Assembly (NCBI GenBank): GCA_964360255.1 | Contig: CAYHVK010000012.1 | Span: 62,001-126,000 of the forward strand | DNA from: CAYHVK01 sp964360255 | Lineage (GTDB): Bacteria > Bdellovibrionota > Bdellovibrionia > Bdellovibrionales > UBA1609 | Length of the DNA stretch: 64,000 nucleotides | Direction: 5' to 3' | Part shown: positions 32,859 through 41,000 of the stretch, in pieces | Layout: each line of letters starts with the position of its first letter | Numbering within the stretch: position 1 is the first letter of the stretch | Position numbers and translations under genes: made by a program | The notes under the pieces: generated by a model | The model's database searches: none | Told to the model about the DNA's origin: nothing | Seen by the model: only the letters and a program-made list of their open reading frames with translations

Positions 32859-33215
32859 TTATATCCGCTCTTCTTTTTCGTGAAATTTGATTTCGTTGCG
32901 CAAGATCTGAGCCTTATCACGTAGCATTCTTTCAGCAGCATCAAATGCGTCACGAATAGCTACGTACACATCAGTGTGAGCTTCGTCGTCAACTGGATTT
33001 CGGCTTGCGATAATATCGTTTCCGGGTAAAGCAATATGGATTTGAATATCAAAAAGACGATCTGCATGACGATGGCGATGTGGGCAAGAGACAGATACAT
33101 CACACCTCACGATACGCTTGAAATAATGATCGAGCTTCATAATGCGTTTTCGCAAAGCCTGGGTCACGGCGTCAGATTCTGGAAAATCTAAATATTGAAT
33201 ATGAAAAGGTATCAT
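32859..33215 (-). CDS. hpf: Short ribosome hibernation-promoting factor (HPF/YfiA)
   Basis: The 118-residue protein matches short HPF: an N-terminal beta-alpha-beta fold, VSVSCPHRHRHADRLFDIQI, and an acidic segment NPVDDEAHTDVYVAIRDAF followed by the closing helix. HPF binds the 30S decoding site and inactivates ribosomes in starved or hypoxic cells. It has a sigma-54-like promoter (33275-33290) and shares an enhancer-like site with the divergent BON/Hsp20 operon. Confidence 0.88.
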   Translation of the reverse strand: MIPFHIQYLDFPESDAVTQALRKRIMKLDHYFKRIVRCDVSVSCPHRHRHADRLFDIQIHIALPGNDIIASRNPVDDEAHTDVYVAIRDAFDAAERMLRDKAQILRNEIKFHEKEERI

Positions 33216-33274
33216 CTTGGCCCCTTAAATTGTGGATTCTCTCGAATCGAAATTAACGTTGTCATACAAGCATC

Positions 33275-33290
33275 TGCAAGGCCAAGGCCA
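33275..33290 (-). promoter_or_regulatory. Sigma-54-type -24/-12 element for hpf
   Basis: On the reverse strand TGGCCTTGGCCTTGCA, GG-N10-GC with TTGCA, 61 bp from the site at 33351. Predicted start near 33264. Confidence 0.68.
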
Positions 33291-33350
33291 GTCTTCTGGC
33301 AATTAAAACGCAAAACAAATTTCGCACGAGCCATATTGGCGAATCTCAAG

Positions 33351-33361
33351 GCCAAGTTGTC
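33351..33361. promoter_or_regulatory. Enhancer-like palindrome GCCAAGTTGTC (hpf / BON operon)
   Basis: One mismatch to GACAA-n-TTGTC and followed by TCAA as in other copies. It is equidistant (61 and 64 bp) from the two divergent -24/-12 elements. Confidence 0.55.
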
Positions 33362-33424
33362 TCAATTTCTCTCATCAATGAGAGCAAGATCGGCTTTAGC
33401 AAGAACAGAGCCTGAAGAATTTAG

Positions 33425-33440
33425 TGGTATGGGTTATGCA
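33425..33440 (+). promoter_or_regulatory. Sigma-54-type -24/-12 element for the BON/Hsp20 operon
   Basis: TGGTATGGGTTATGCA, GG-N10-GC. Predicted start near 33451, 30 bases before the ATG. Confidence 0.62.
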
Positions 33441-33480
33441 CGCGCCGAAGGATGTGAGTTGAACAAACTAAGGAGCAAAA

Positions 33481-34137
33481 ATGAAAACAGACAATCAAAT
33501 TCAAACTGATGTGATCAGTGAATTGCGCTGGAATCCCCGCGTCACTCACGAACACATTGGTGTCGCCGTCGAGCGAGGCATTGTAACGCTCACTGGTCAG
33601 GTGCCCACCTACAGTGAAAAGCGCGCCGCCGAAGCCGCCGCGCAAAGAGTCGCTGGCGTACGTGCTGTTGCCGACGATATTGAGGTGGTATTGCCCTCTC
33701 TACACCGCCGTGACGACCGTGCTATTGCCGAGGCCGTTGCGAACCAGTTCAAATGGAGTGTGCAAATCCCGCAAGATAAAATTAAAATCGCTGTCGAAAA
33801 TGCCCACGTCACACTGAGCGGAGAGGTCGACTGGAACTATGAGCGCAACGCAGCCGAAGATATTGTACGTGAAATCACCGGGGTCAAATCGTTAACGAAC
33901 TTCCTGCGTATTCATCCGAGAATTAGCACTTCGGATGTTAAAAAGAACATCGAGCAAGCACTAAAACGAGCTGCCGAAAAGGAAGCTCAGAGCATTTCTG
34001 TACGAGTGGACGGCGATAAGGTGCTTTTGAGCGGCGAAGTCAGATCATTCGCAGAAATGCAAGATGCCCGATGGGCGGCCTGGAGCGCTCCCGGCGTCAC
34101 AGCAGTAGAAAATAAATTAACAATTCATCAACACTAA
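33481..34137 (+). CDS. Triple BON-domain protein
   Basis: The 218-residue protein consists of three BON repeats (about 5-70, 78-145 and 150-216), each with a VxxGxVxL...GEV-like strand and a VxxVxN(D)-like end. No signal peptide is evident, unlike OsmY, so it is probably cytosolic. BON domains bind membranes or polymers and appear in stress proteins. The gene follows AAGGAGC and leads an operon with hsp20. Confidence 0.87.
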   Translation: MKTDNQIQTDVISELRWNPRVTHEHIGVAVERGIVTLTGQVPTYSEKRAAEAAAQRVAGVRAVADDIEVVLPSLHRRDDRAIAEAVANQFKWSVQIPQDKIKIAVENAHVTLSGEVDWNYERNAAEDIVREITGVKSLTNFLRIHPRISTSDVKKNIEQALKRAAEKEAQSISVRVDGDKVLLSGEVRSFAEMQDARWAAWSAPGVTAVENKLTIHQH

Positions 34138-34160
34138 CCCAACTAACAAGGAGAATTATT

Positions 34161-34622
34161 ATGTCAAACCCACTACAACGCTGGCTCGACCAGAAAGATG
34201 GAAATCCGTTTCGTGACCTATCAAAGCTCGAAAGTTCATTCGATCGTTTTTTTCACGAAATGATGAAAACAAAGAAAACTCTAGGCCAGCATGATTTTAG
34301 CTTCTCGCCTTCTTGCGAGATCACTGATGACGGGCCCAATTACGTGCTCAAATTTGATATGCCTGGAGTTAAAAAAGAAAATATTAAAGTTGAAGTGAAT
34401 AACGGAATGCTCACTGTCAGCGCAGAGAGAAAAGAAGAGAAGAAGCAAGAGTCGGCGAAAAAATTTCTTTCAGAGGTTTTTTATGGCACTTACTCAAGAA
34501 GTTTTTCATCGCCTGTACCGGTTGATGAGAAGAATATTGACGCTAAGTTTGAGAACGGTGTGCTGACAGTTAAACTGCCAAAGCCCGCTGGCGAAAAAGC
34601 TAAAGAAATTGCGATTCAATAG
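34161..34622 (+). CDS. Hsp20/alpha-crystallin small heat-shock protein
   Basis: The 153-residue protein has the alpha-crystallin domain: YVLKFDMPGVKKENIKVEV, GMLTVSAERKEE, and the closing FENGVLTVKLPKP. Small heat-shock proteins hold unfolding proteins in solution without ATP. AAGGAG lies before the ATG, 23 bases after the BON gene. Confidence 0.93.
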   Translation: MSNPLQRWLDQKDGNPFRDLSKLESSFDRFFHEMMKTKKTLGQHDFSFSPSCEITDDGPNYVLKFDMPGVKKENIKVEVNNGMLTVSAERKEEKKQESAKKFLSEVFYGTYSRSFSSPVPVDEKNIDAKFENGVLTVKLPKPAGEKAKEIAIQ

Positions 34623-34638
34623 ACCGCAACAACAACTA

Positions 34639-34668
34639 CAAGGGTCTGCTTAGGCGGGCCCTTTTTTT
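34639..34668 (+). terminator. Terminator after hsp20
   Basis: AAGGG and CCCTT flank a GC-rich loop, followed by a run of seven T. It lies between hsp20 and the convergent kinase gene. Confidence 0.65.
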
Positions 34669-35809
34669 ATGCCGTTATAGGTAGCGCCAAAGTAAAAGTA
34701 CTACCGACTCCTAAATTTGTAGACGTTAATGTTAAATTCCCTCCCAGCGTTTCCGCTAATTTTTTCGATAAGTTCAGCCCCAAGCCTGTGCCAGCAATTT
34801 TTTGTTTGAGGCCAGTTTGACCTTGTTGATAAGCCGTAAAAAGATGCTTCGCCTCTTCGGCACTCATTCCTATGCCAGTATCGCTTACTACTACATGCAA
34901 AAAATTTCCCTTTGGATCTTGTTTGAATATCCGGCATTCGATAGTTATCTTGCCTGCCGCCGTGAATTTTATTGCGTTGCCAACGAGGTTCAGCAAAATC
35001 TGCTTTAATCTTCGCTGGTCAGAATTTATTTCAAGGCTTGGATTTTCGACGATCAAATCAAGCTCCAGACCCTTTGCTCGGGCTGAGACCCTCATAAGGT
35101 CAATGACATCACTAAAGACATTCATAGGTTTAAACTTTTCAACAAATATTTGCACTTGGCCCGCTTCGAGTTTTGCAAGATCTAGAACATCACTTAAGAG
35201 GCCTAGCAAGTACTCACCATTTCTTTGTATGGTAGATATAAAGTGAACTCGTTCTTCTTCATTTGTACCCGGATCACCTGCCAAATCTGCGAAACCAATA
35301 ATGGCGCCTAAAGGATTTCTTATTTCATGACAGATGTCGGCGACGTAACGGCTTTTAAACTCATTGGCTGTTTCTAAAGCCTTTTTTTGCATTTCAAACT
35401 GATCAGCTTCGTGAAGACGCATACGATCTTCGGACTGTTTTATTGAATAACGAATAGATCTTTCTAGAAGCTCAGACGTGAGGGTGCGCTTATAGAGAAA
35501 GTCGGCCGCACCCATATCCATGGCTTGAAGATCGATATTTCTATCTTGATGACCAGTGACTAGAATGATTGGTTTCTGCAGTAGCGGTGTGTTCACCGCC
35601 GCTAGCACATCTAGCCCTGTCTTCTCGCCCATCATGTAATCGACGAGATAGACATCAGCCTTTTGCTCTTTGATGGCTTGCACAGCCAAATTAAAATCCG
35701 GAATCCAAACTGTATTGAAATGAACTCCGGAAATTTCTTTGAGATAGCCATCGACAATGAGATAATCATCTTCATCATCGTCAACAATCACGATGTTGAT
35801 AGTTTTCAA
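34667..35809 (-). CDS. Hybrid histidine kinase with N-terminal receiver domain
   Basis: The 380-residue protein has a receiver domain first (acidic pocket VDDDEDDY, phosphoacceptor Asp57 in YLVDYMMG), a linker with LLERSIRYSIKQ, a HisKA domain with His161 (ICHEIRNPLGAIIGFADL) and a HATPase domain (SDTGIGM, GLGLNLSKKL). It has no membrane segment or extra sensor domain, so phosphorylation of its own receiver probably controls the kinase. It follows the exported 235-residue gene by 27 bases and is a paralogue of the kinase at 36657-37805. Confidence 0.88.
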   Translation of the reverse strand: MKTINIVIVDDDEDDYLIVDGYLKEISGVHFNTVWIPDFNLAVQAIKEQKADVYLVDYMMGEKTGLDVLAAVNTPLLQKPIILVTGHQDRNIDLQAMDMGAADFLYKRTLTSELLERSIRYSIKQSEDRMRLHEADQFEMQKKALETANEFKSRYVADICHEIRNPLGAIIGFADLAGDPGTNEEERVHFISTIQRNGEYLLGLLSDVLDLAKLEAGQVQIFVEKFKPMNVFSDVIDLMRVSARAKGLELDLIVENPSLEINSDQRRLKQILLNLVGNAIKFTAAGKITIECRIFKQDPKGNFLHVVVSDTGIGMSAEEAKHLFTAYQQGQTGLKQKIAGTGLGLNLSKKLAETLGGNLTLTSTNLGVGSTFTLALPITA

Positions 35810-35836
35810 TTATCCCCCCCTTAAGTTATAAGCGGC

Positions 35837-36544
35837 CTAAGGTATCTCAACTAAGTTATTGATAGATTTACCGTTCATAGAGCGAACATGAATCAAGTAG
35901 CGACCGGGCTTAACATTTAAATCCTTCGCGCTCTCAAAGGCATATTTACCTGGTGTGCACGGTTGCGATTTCATTTCAATGATTGGCAATAGAACAATAA
36001 CATCGTTCTGCACATCAACACGAATCTCTTTGAGCTTCATACAGCTGGTCGGCATTTCACCCGTAATGAGCACTTGTGTTTTTGCATTCTTACTCTGAAC
36101 AAAGACCTGTGATACCGGCGCATAAGATTCATCATCTGGCTCAGAGTTTAAAGCATGACGCACATTGATTTGTCCGATGCTGTTCGGGCTATCGTTTTGA
36201 AAAACTGAGTACGTACCGGCCTTAAGCAAACCGAGATCTAAAACTCGCTCGAAAGGCAGAAGCACTTGTAGACAAATTCCGCTGTAATATAAAGCTGTAG
36301 GATTCAGCTGAATTCGTTTTTGCGCCTCATCAACACTCACTGTCGTCTCTGCATTTCGATAACAAGTGGTTGGATACATACCTGCACCGAGAATTTGAAT
36401 ATTATCATTATCATCAAAACCTTCAGGAATATAAAGGCGACTGAACTGAGTCATCACTACTGTCGGTGACTTTTGCTCAAGTGGTTGGGCATCTGAGATA
36501 GATGCGATTAGCAATAAAACTGGAAGAAAACGGATAAGTTGCAT
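35837..36544 (-). CDS. Exported protein with two tandem beta-rich repeats, unknown function
   Basis: The 235-residue protein has a signal peptide (MQLIRFLPVLLLIASISDA) and two similar halves: ILGAGMYPTTCYR...SGICLQVLLPFE...LKAGTYSVF and LITGEMPTSCMK...SQPCTPGKYAFE...VKPGRYLIHV. Each half has two cysteines that may form a disulphide. I know no family name. It starts an operon with the receiver-kinase at 34667 and has its own sigma-54-like promoter. Confidence 0.6.
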   Translation of the reverse strand: MQLIRFLPVLLLIASISDAQPLEQKSPTVVMTQFSRLYIPEGFDDNDNIQILGAGMYPTTCYRNAETTVSVDEAQKRIQLNPTALYYSGICLQVLLPFERVLDLGLLKAGTYSVFQNDSPNSIGQINVRHALNSEPDDESYAPVSQVFVQSKNAKTQVLITGEMPTSCMKLKEIRVDVQNDVIVLLPIIEMKSQPCTPGKYAFESAKDLNVKPGRYLIHVRSMNGKSINNLVEIP

Positions 36545-36577
36545 GAAGCCCCCTTAAAAAGTGTTTAAGACTCATTA

Positions 36578-36593
36578 AGCAAGCCACATACCT
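36578..36593 (-). promoter_or_regulatory. Sigma-54-type -24/-12 element for the 235-residue protein/kinase operon
   Basis: On the reverse strand AGGTATGTGGCTTGCT, GG-N10-GC with TTGCT. Predicted start near 36567, 23 bases before the ATG. Confidence 0.6.
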
Positions 36594-36633
36594 AGACTTA
36601 AGTGCATTGAATTGGATTTGGACGGTCTATTTG

Positions 36634-36644
36634 AGACATTCTGG
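36634..36644. promoter_or_regulatory. Degenerate enhancer-like palindrome GACATTCTGGC
   Basis: In context TTGAGACATTCTGGCAAA. The left half and flank match other copies, the right half is weaker. It lies 41 bp upstream of the -24/-12 element. Confidence 0.4.
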
Positions 36645-36656
36645 CAAAAGGCTACG

Positions 36657-37805
36657 TCAGGGTGTCCGAATCTCTTCAGCTTTGGGCAAACGCATTATAA
36701 AAACTGCGCCGCCCGTTTCAGAGTTTTGCGCTGATAAGCTTCCGCCCCATGATTCGACAAATTTAAAAGAAGTTGCCAGGCCCAGGCCCGTTCCGGCGCC
36801 GATTGCCTTCGTTGTATAAAAGGGCTTAAATATCTGACTCAGTAGATGCTGAGGTATACCCGTTCCGGTATCTGCCACCGAAATTTCAATGGAGTCAGCT
36901 TTAGGTTGGGCAGAAATAAGGACGCGATGACCTTCGAGTCGGCCGCGTTGACGGGCCTCTTCAATAGCGTGTACAGCATTCACAAGAAGATTTAAAAAAA
37001 CCTGACCAAGGGGGCCTGGCTCTGCTTTAACAGAGATCAATGGGTCAACTTTGACTTCAAGTAAGATACTTTTTCGATTGAACTCATGCTGCATAAGATT
37101 GAGCACATCTTCAATAACGCCGCTCAGTTGAACAGCCGATGCCATTCCGGACTTTTTCTCTCGGGCTAAATGAAGTAAAGAGTTGACCAGTTTGGCGATT
37201 CGATCAATCTGCGTCACCATAATATCCATATTCTGCTTCGTGTTCTCTTCACCGGATTTTTTGTGTACCAGCTCAGCACGGCTGCGAATAATCCCCAATG
37301 GAGTGCCAATTTCGTGGGCTAAACTTGATGCCAATAGACCAATAGAGGCCAGACGATCTTGCTGCATAATCATGGCTTTATTTTCTTTTAGCTCTTCCAT
37401 ATCGAGCGTATGTTTCATCGAATAACGGATCGAGCGCTCAAGAAGGGGCGAAGTGAGCTGAGCTTTAATCAGATAGTCGGCCGCACCAATTTGCATAGCC
37501 TTTAAATCCACATCGAGATCATTGTGACCAGTTAACAGAATAATCGGAAAATTAATTTCTAACTTCTTAGTTTCACCTAAAAATTCAAGGCCAGTCTGCG
37601 CACCTAAACGATAATCGAGTAAACAGGCATCAAACTTCTGCTCGATCGCTGCTTTTAATCCCTCTTCGTAAGAAGATTTCCATACTACTACGTACCGACT
37701 GTTTGAGATCTCACGAAAAAGATCTCGAATATTGATGTAGTCATCTTCGTCATCATCGATGAGAAGTATGCGGAATTCATCGGGACTCATTTTTCTCCTG
37801 CTCAT
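36657..37805 (-). CDS. Hybrid histidine kinase with N-terminal receiver domain (paralogue)
   Basis: The 382-residue protein has a receiver (IDDDEDDY, Asp64 in CLLDYRLG), the linker LLERSIRYSMKH, HisKA with His164 (LAHEIGTPLGIIRSRAEL) and HATPase (ADTGTGIPQHL, GTGLGLATSF). The HisKA variant with GTPLG is of the NtrB-like kind that often pairs with NtrC-type activators. It overlaps the receiver gene upstream by 29 bases, so the four signalling genes from 40781 down to here form one operon. Confidence 0.88.
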   Translation of the reverse strand: MSRRKMSPDEFRILLIDDDEDDYINIRDLFREISNSRYVVVWKSSYEEGLKAAIEQKFDACLLDYRLGAQTGLEFLGETKKLEINFPIILLTGHNDLDVDLKAMQIGAADYLIKAQLTSPLLERSIRYSMKHTLDMEELKENKAMIMQQDRLASIGLLASSLAHEIGTPLGIIRSRAELVHKKSGEENTKQNMDIMVTQIDRIAKLVNSLLHLAREKKSGMASAVQLSGVIEDVLNLMQHEFNRKSILLEVKVDPLISVKAEPGPLGQVFLNLLVNAVHAIEEARQRGRLEGHRVLISAQPKADSIEISVADTGTGIPQHLLSQIFKPFYTTKAIGAGTGLGLATSFKFVESWGGSLSAQNSETGGAVFIMRLPKAEEIRTP

Positions 37806-38250
37806 GAGGTAGCGGAAGGGCCACTATCTCAAACCAGTAGTGACCGATATCGCGCACTAAACCGACCAAATCACCAAATGCCACAGGCTTAGTCACAAAC
37901 GAGTTCACACCTAAATTGTAAGTGCGAAGAATATCTTCTTCGGCAGAAGAAGTTGTCAGCACGACGACCGGAATATGGCGCAGCTCTTTGTCAGCCTTAA
38001 TTTCAGCTAAAACTTCGCGACCATCTTTTTTCGGCATATTGAGATCGAGCAAAATAAGCCCAGGCATTGGGCTGCCCAAAACATCGGCATACTTCCCTTT
38101 TCTGCGTAGATAAGACATGAGCTCTTCGCCATCTTTTACGAAGTGGAGCTCGTTCAGCAGACGACTTTCATGAAAAGCTTCTTTAATCAGCTGGCAGTCA
38201 TCAACATCATCATCTGCAATAAGTATTGGCATTGGTTTTCGATTAATCAT
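37777..38250 (-). CDS. Single-domain response regulator (Rcp1-like)
   Basis: The 157-residue protein is a stand-alone receiver: acidic pocket ADDDVDD (12-18), phosphoacceptor Asp69 (LILLDLNMPKKDG), Thr/Ser in VLTTSSAEED and Lys in FVTKPVAF. The length and the segment LDLNMPKKDGREVL match the Rcp1 subfamily that works with phytochrome-like or PAS kinases. It overlaps the genes on both sides, suggesting a phosphorelay intermediate. Confidence 0.9.
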   Translation of the reverse strand: MINRKPMPILIADDDVDDCQLIKEAFHESRLLNELHFVKDGEELMSYLRRKGKYADVLGSPMPGLILLDLNMPKKDGREVLAEIKADKELRHIPVVVLTTSSAEEDILRTYNLGVNSFVTKPVAFGDLVGLVRDIGHYWFEIVALPLPHEQEKNESR

Positions 38251-39424
38251 GAAGAACTCCTTGTTTATGTTTAAGAGGAAGGGTGACGATAAACGTCGAC
38301 CCCTTCCCTAACTCAGATGTGGCGCTTAAAGTGCCGCCATGACGATCAACGATTTTTCGGCAAACCGCCAAGCCAATACCAGTACCTTCGTATTCATGTT
38401 TGCCGTGCAAGCGTTGAAAAATCGTGAAAATTCGATCGAGATACTTTTCGTCGAAACCAATTCCGTTATCTTCTATGGTGATTTCGGCAGCGACTCCGGG
38501 CGCTCCAAGGGGTGACTTTTGTAATTTGCGAGCCGAGACTTTTACAAGCGGAGGCACACCAGGCTTTTGAAATTTTAAGGCATTACTAATTAAATTTTGC
38601 AGAAGCTGTCGCAGCTGAGTGGGATCGGCTTCAAGAGATAGAAGCTCTCCCACTTCCACTTGGCCTTTACTACGCTCTAATTGAGCCTCAAGGTCTGCTA
38701 CAACATCACGAACTGTATCCTGCAAAGCTACCATTTTAAACGGCTGGGCTTGAGTTGTAACGCGAGAATATGTCAGCAAGTCGTTGATCAGGGTTTGCAT
38801 ACGATTGGCCGAATTCTGAATTCTATCTAGGTAATCTTTCGATTCATCATTGAGCTCATCTATAGCTTTTGTTCTAAGACGATCAGAGAAGGCCTGAATT
38901 TTTCTTAAAGGCTCTTGCAGATCATGGGCCGCTACCGAGGCAAAATCTTGTAGCTCTCGGTTACTGACTTCTAGTTTCTTGGCATAAACGATTAATTTTT
39001 CTTCAGCTAATTTGCGCTCGGTGATTTCATACCGAACGGCGACATACTGCTCAGGTTTGCCAGTCGAATCAAGAAACGGAACAATTGTTGTATGAACCCA
39101 GTAGTAACTTCCGTCTTTAGCGCGGTTTTGAACTTCGCCTTCCCAAACCTGGCCTGAGGTAATGGTAGCCCACATGTTAATAAAAAACTCTGGGGGATGA
39201 TGTTTTGAATTGATGATTCGGTGAGTGCTGCCAATCAACTCTTCGCGTGAATACTGCGAAATCGTGCAGAATTTTTTATTAACGTAAGTGATGGTACCTT
39301 TTTTGTCGGTGATGGCAACAATAGCCGCCTCATCTATGGCTGATTTTAAATGGGCGAATTCTTTGGCCGAAAGCCCCTCATTTGCTGGTTTCATCGAGGT
39401 CCTCAATCGGCTCTGGAGTTTCAT
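38243..39424 (-). CDS. PAS-domain sensor histidine kinase
   Basis: The 393-residue soluble protein has a PAS/PAC pair (about 25-140; ITDKKGTITYVNKKFCTISQ and YVAVRYEITERKLAEE), HisKA with His167 (AHDLQEPLRKIQAFSDRL) and HATPase (EDNGIGFDEKYLD, GTGIGLAVCRKIV). The aromatic-lined PAS might hold heme or flavin, but none can be proven from sequence. It overlaps the NtrC-type gene by 47 bases and the receiver by eight. Confidence 0.9.
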   Translation of the reverse strand: MKLQSRLRTSMKPANEGLSAKEFAHLKSAIDEAAIVAITDKKGTITYVNKKFCTISQYSREELIGSTHRIINSKHHPPEFFINMWATITSGQVWEGEVQNRAKDGSYYWVHTTIVPFLDSTGKPEQYVAVRYEITERKLAEEKLIVYAKKLEVSNRELQDFASVAAHDLQEPLRKIQAFSDRLRTKAIDELNDESKDYLDRIQNSANRMQTLINDLLTYSRVTTQAQPFKMVALQDTVRDVVADLEAQLERSKGQVEVGELLSLEADPTQLRQLLQNLISNALKFQKPGVPPLVKVSARKLQKSPLGAPGVAAEITIEDNGIGFDEKYLDRIFTIFQRLHGKHEYEGTGIGLAVCRKIVDRHGGTLSATSELGKGSTFIVTLPLKHKQGVLHD

Positions 39425-40781
39425 CTGAAATCATTCCGTAGGCTCTCTCTTTTCTATAAAGAGTGCGACGGCTGATTCCGAGAATTTGCGCAGCTTCATC
39501 TTTTCGTTGCCCAGTTTCTCCCATAATCAGTTTGATATAACGCTCCTCTAGTTTTTCAAGTGTTGGCCGATCAGAGTGCAAGCTTTCAATATTCTGTTTC
39601 GCCTCACTTAAAGCGCTTTCAAAAATCATCGATTTTTCAATTTTTTCACCCGGAGACAAAATAATGGCACGCTCAATTACGTTTTCAAGTTCGCGAACAT
39701 TGCCTGGCCACGGATGAGCCATGAGTAAAGCGAGGGCATCTGATGAAATTTCTTTCACACGAGAATTATTACGCGGTCCATATTTCTCAATATAATGTTG
39801 AACAAGAAGAGGAATGTCATCGGGACGTTCGCGCAAAGGCGGCACGCGCATTGGCACCACATTCAGGCGATAAAACAAGTCTTCTCGAAACTGTCCACTC
39901 TTCACCATCGCCTTCAAATCGCGATGAGTCGCTGCAATAATTCGCACATCCACCGGACGAAGATCATTGCCGCCCACCGGGCGAATCTGCCGATCTTGCA
40001 ACACTCGTAAGAGCTTCGCTTGCAAAGTCAAACTTAAGTCCCCAATTTCATCGAGAAAGAGGGTTCCGCCGTTAGCTTCTTCAAAAAGTCCTATTTTATC
40101 AGTGATGGCTCCGGTGAACGAACCTTTCACATGACCGAAAAGTTCACTCTCTAACAAATTCTCAGGAATCGCCGTACAATTAAGTGGTACAAACGCCTTC
40201 GAGCGCCGTGCCCCCGAATTATGTAAGGCTCGCGCAACAAGCTCTTTTCCGGATCCGCTTTCACCGGTAATTAAAACATTCGCTGCTGCCGGAGAAACGA
40301 TTTTGATCAATTCAAAAAGCTCAGTCATCTTCGGGCTCTTGCCGATAATGTCATCAATGCTAAAGCTTTTCTGAAGTTCTTTTTTTAATGATTTATTTTC
40401 TTGTTTCAGCTGAGCCGTCTCTAATGCCCGCTTAACCAGTAAAACCATTTCTTCGTTTTTAAAAGGTTTTACAATGTAATGAAAAGCTCCCAGCTTCATG
40501 GCTTCGATAGCGGTTTCGATCGATCCGAAGGCCGTCATCATAATAGAAACAATCTGTGGGTAGTCCGACTGAACCTTCTTGAGAAACATAAGTCCGTCGA
40601 CATCTTTCATTTTATTATCGGTAATTAAAACTTGCGGAACATCGGTTTTAAATTTGACTAAAGCTTCAGCCACCGACGAAAACTGCGCGACATCGTAACC
40701 TTCGTCGATTAACAGCTCCTTAACAACGCGGCCCATTTCAATATCATCATCGACTACGGCTATCTTACGTTTCAATCGCAT
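39378..40781 (-). CDS. NtrC-family sigma-54-dependent response regulator (candidate master of the window's regulon)
   Basis: The 467-residue protein has a receiver (VDDDIEMG, Asp55), a AAA+ domain with Walker A GESGSGKE (173-180), the sigma-54 contact loop GSFTGA (220-225) in place of the usual GAFTGA, Walker B GGTLFLDEIGDL and arginine fingers, and a Fis-type helix-turn-helix (RKDEAAQILGISRRTLYRKE, about 430-455). It activates sigma-54 RNA polymerase when phosphorylated, probably by the PAS or receiver kinases of the same operon. Two perfect GACAA-n-TTGTC palindromes lie in its upstream region. Confidence 0.93.
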   Translation of the reverse strand: MRLKRKIAVVDDDIEMGRVVKELLIDEGYDVAQFSSVAEALVKFKTDVPQVLITDNKMKDVDGLMFLKKVQSDYPQIVSIMMTAFGSIETAIEAMKLGAFHYIVKPFKNEEMVLLVKRALETAQLKQENKSLKKELQKSFSIDDIIGKSPKMTELFELIKIVSPAAANVLITGESGSGKELVARALHNSGARRSKAFVPLNCTAIPENLLESELFGHVKGSFTGAITDKIGLFEEANGGTLFLDEIGDLSLTLQAKLLRVLQDRQIRPVGGNDLRPVDVRIIAATHRDLKAMVKSGQFREDLFYRLNVVPMRVPPLRERPDDIPLLVQHYIEKYGPRNNSRVKEISSDALALLMAHPWPGNVRELENVIERAIILSPGEKIEKSMIFESALSEAKQNIESLHSDRPTLEKLEERYIKLIMGETGQRKDEAAQILGISRRTLYRKERAYGMISDETPEPIEDLDETSK

Positions 40782-40810
40782 ACACTACCTTTGAAAAAAC
40801 CCAACTCTAC

Positions 40811-40826
40811 TTCAAGTCTTATGCCA
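40811..40826 (-). promoter_or_regulatory. Weak sigma-54-like element for the NtrC-type operon
   Basis: On the reverse strand TGGCATAAGACTTGAA, GG-N10-GA. The -12 GC is changed to GA, so it may be weak or not used. It lies 42 bp from the palindrome at 40868. Confidence 0.35.
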
Positions 40827-40867
40827 TGACCTTTTCAGCATTACCTACTAATGAAGACTCAACTTGA

Positions 40868-40878
40868 GACAAGTTGTC
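40868..40878. promoter_or_regulatory. Enhancer-like palindrome GACAAGTTGTC (copy 1)
   Basis: A perfect copy in context TTGAGACAAGTTGTCATAA, in the intergenic region of the NtrC-type gene and the CBS/Usp operon. Confidence 0.72.
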
Positions 40879-40897
40879 ATAAGCTTAAGTAAATTAT

Positions 40898-40908
40898 GAC
40901 AACTTGTC
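40898..40908. promoter_or_regulatory. Enhancer-like palindrome GACAACTTGTC (copy 2)
   Basis: A second perfect copy, centre-to-centre 30 bp from copy 1 (about three helical turns) and 42 bp upstream of the element at 40950. Confidence 0.72.
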
Positions 40909-40949
40909 GTATTTGCTCTCCTCAAAGTCAATTGGTTTGATTTTGAGCC

Positions 40950-40965
40950 TGGCAGGGTTCTTGGA
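40950..40965 (+). promoter_or_regulatory. Sigma-54-like element for the CBS-channel-Usp-nuclease operon
   Basis: TGGCAGGGTTCTTGGA, GG-N10-GG with TTG; the final C of the -12 is G. Predicted start near 40976. Confidence 0.5.
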
Positions 40966-41000
40966 CTCATACACCTCAACATCATCTAAGGAGTGAGAGA

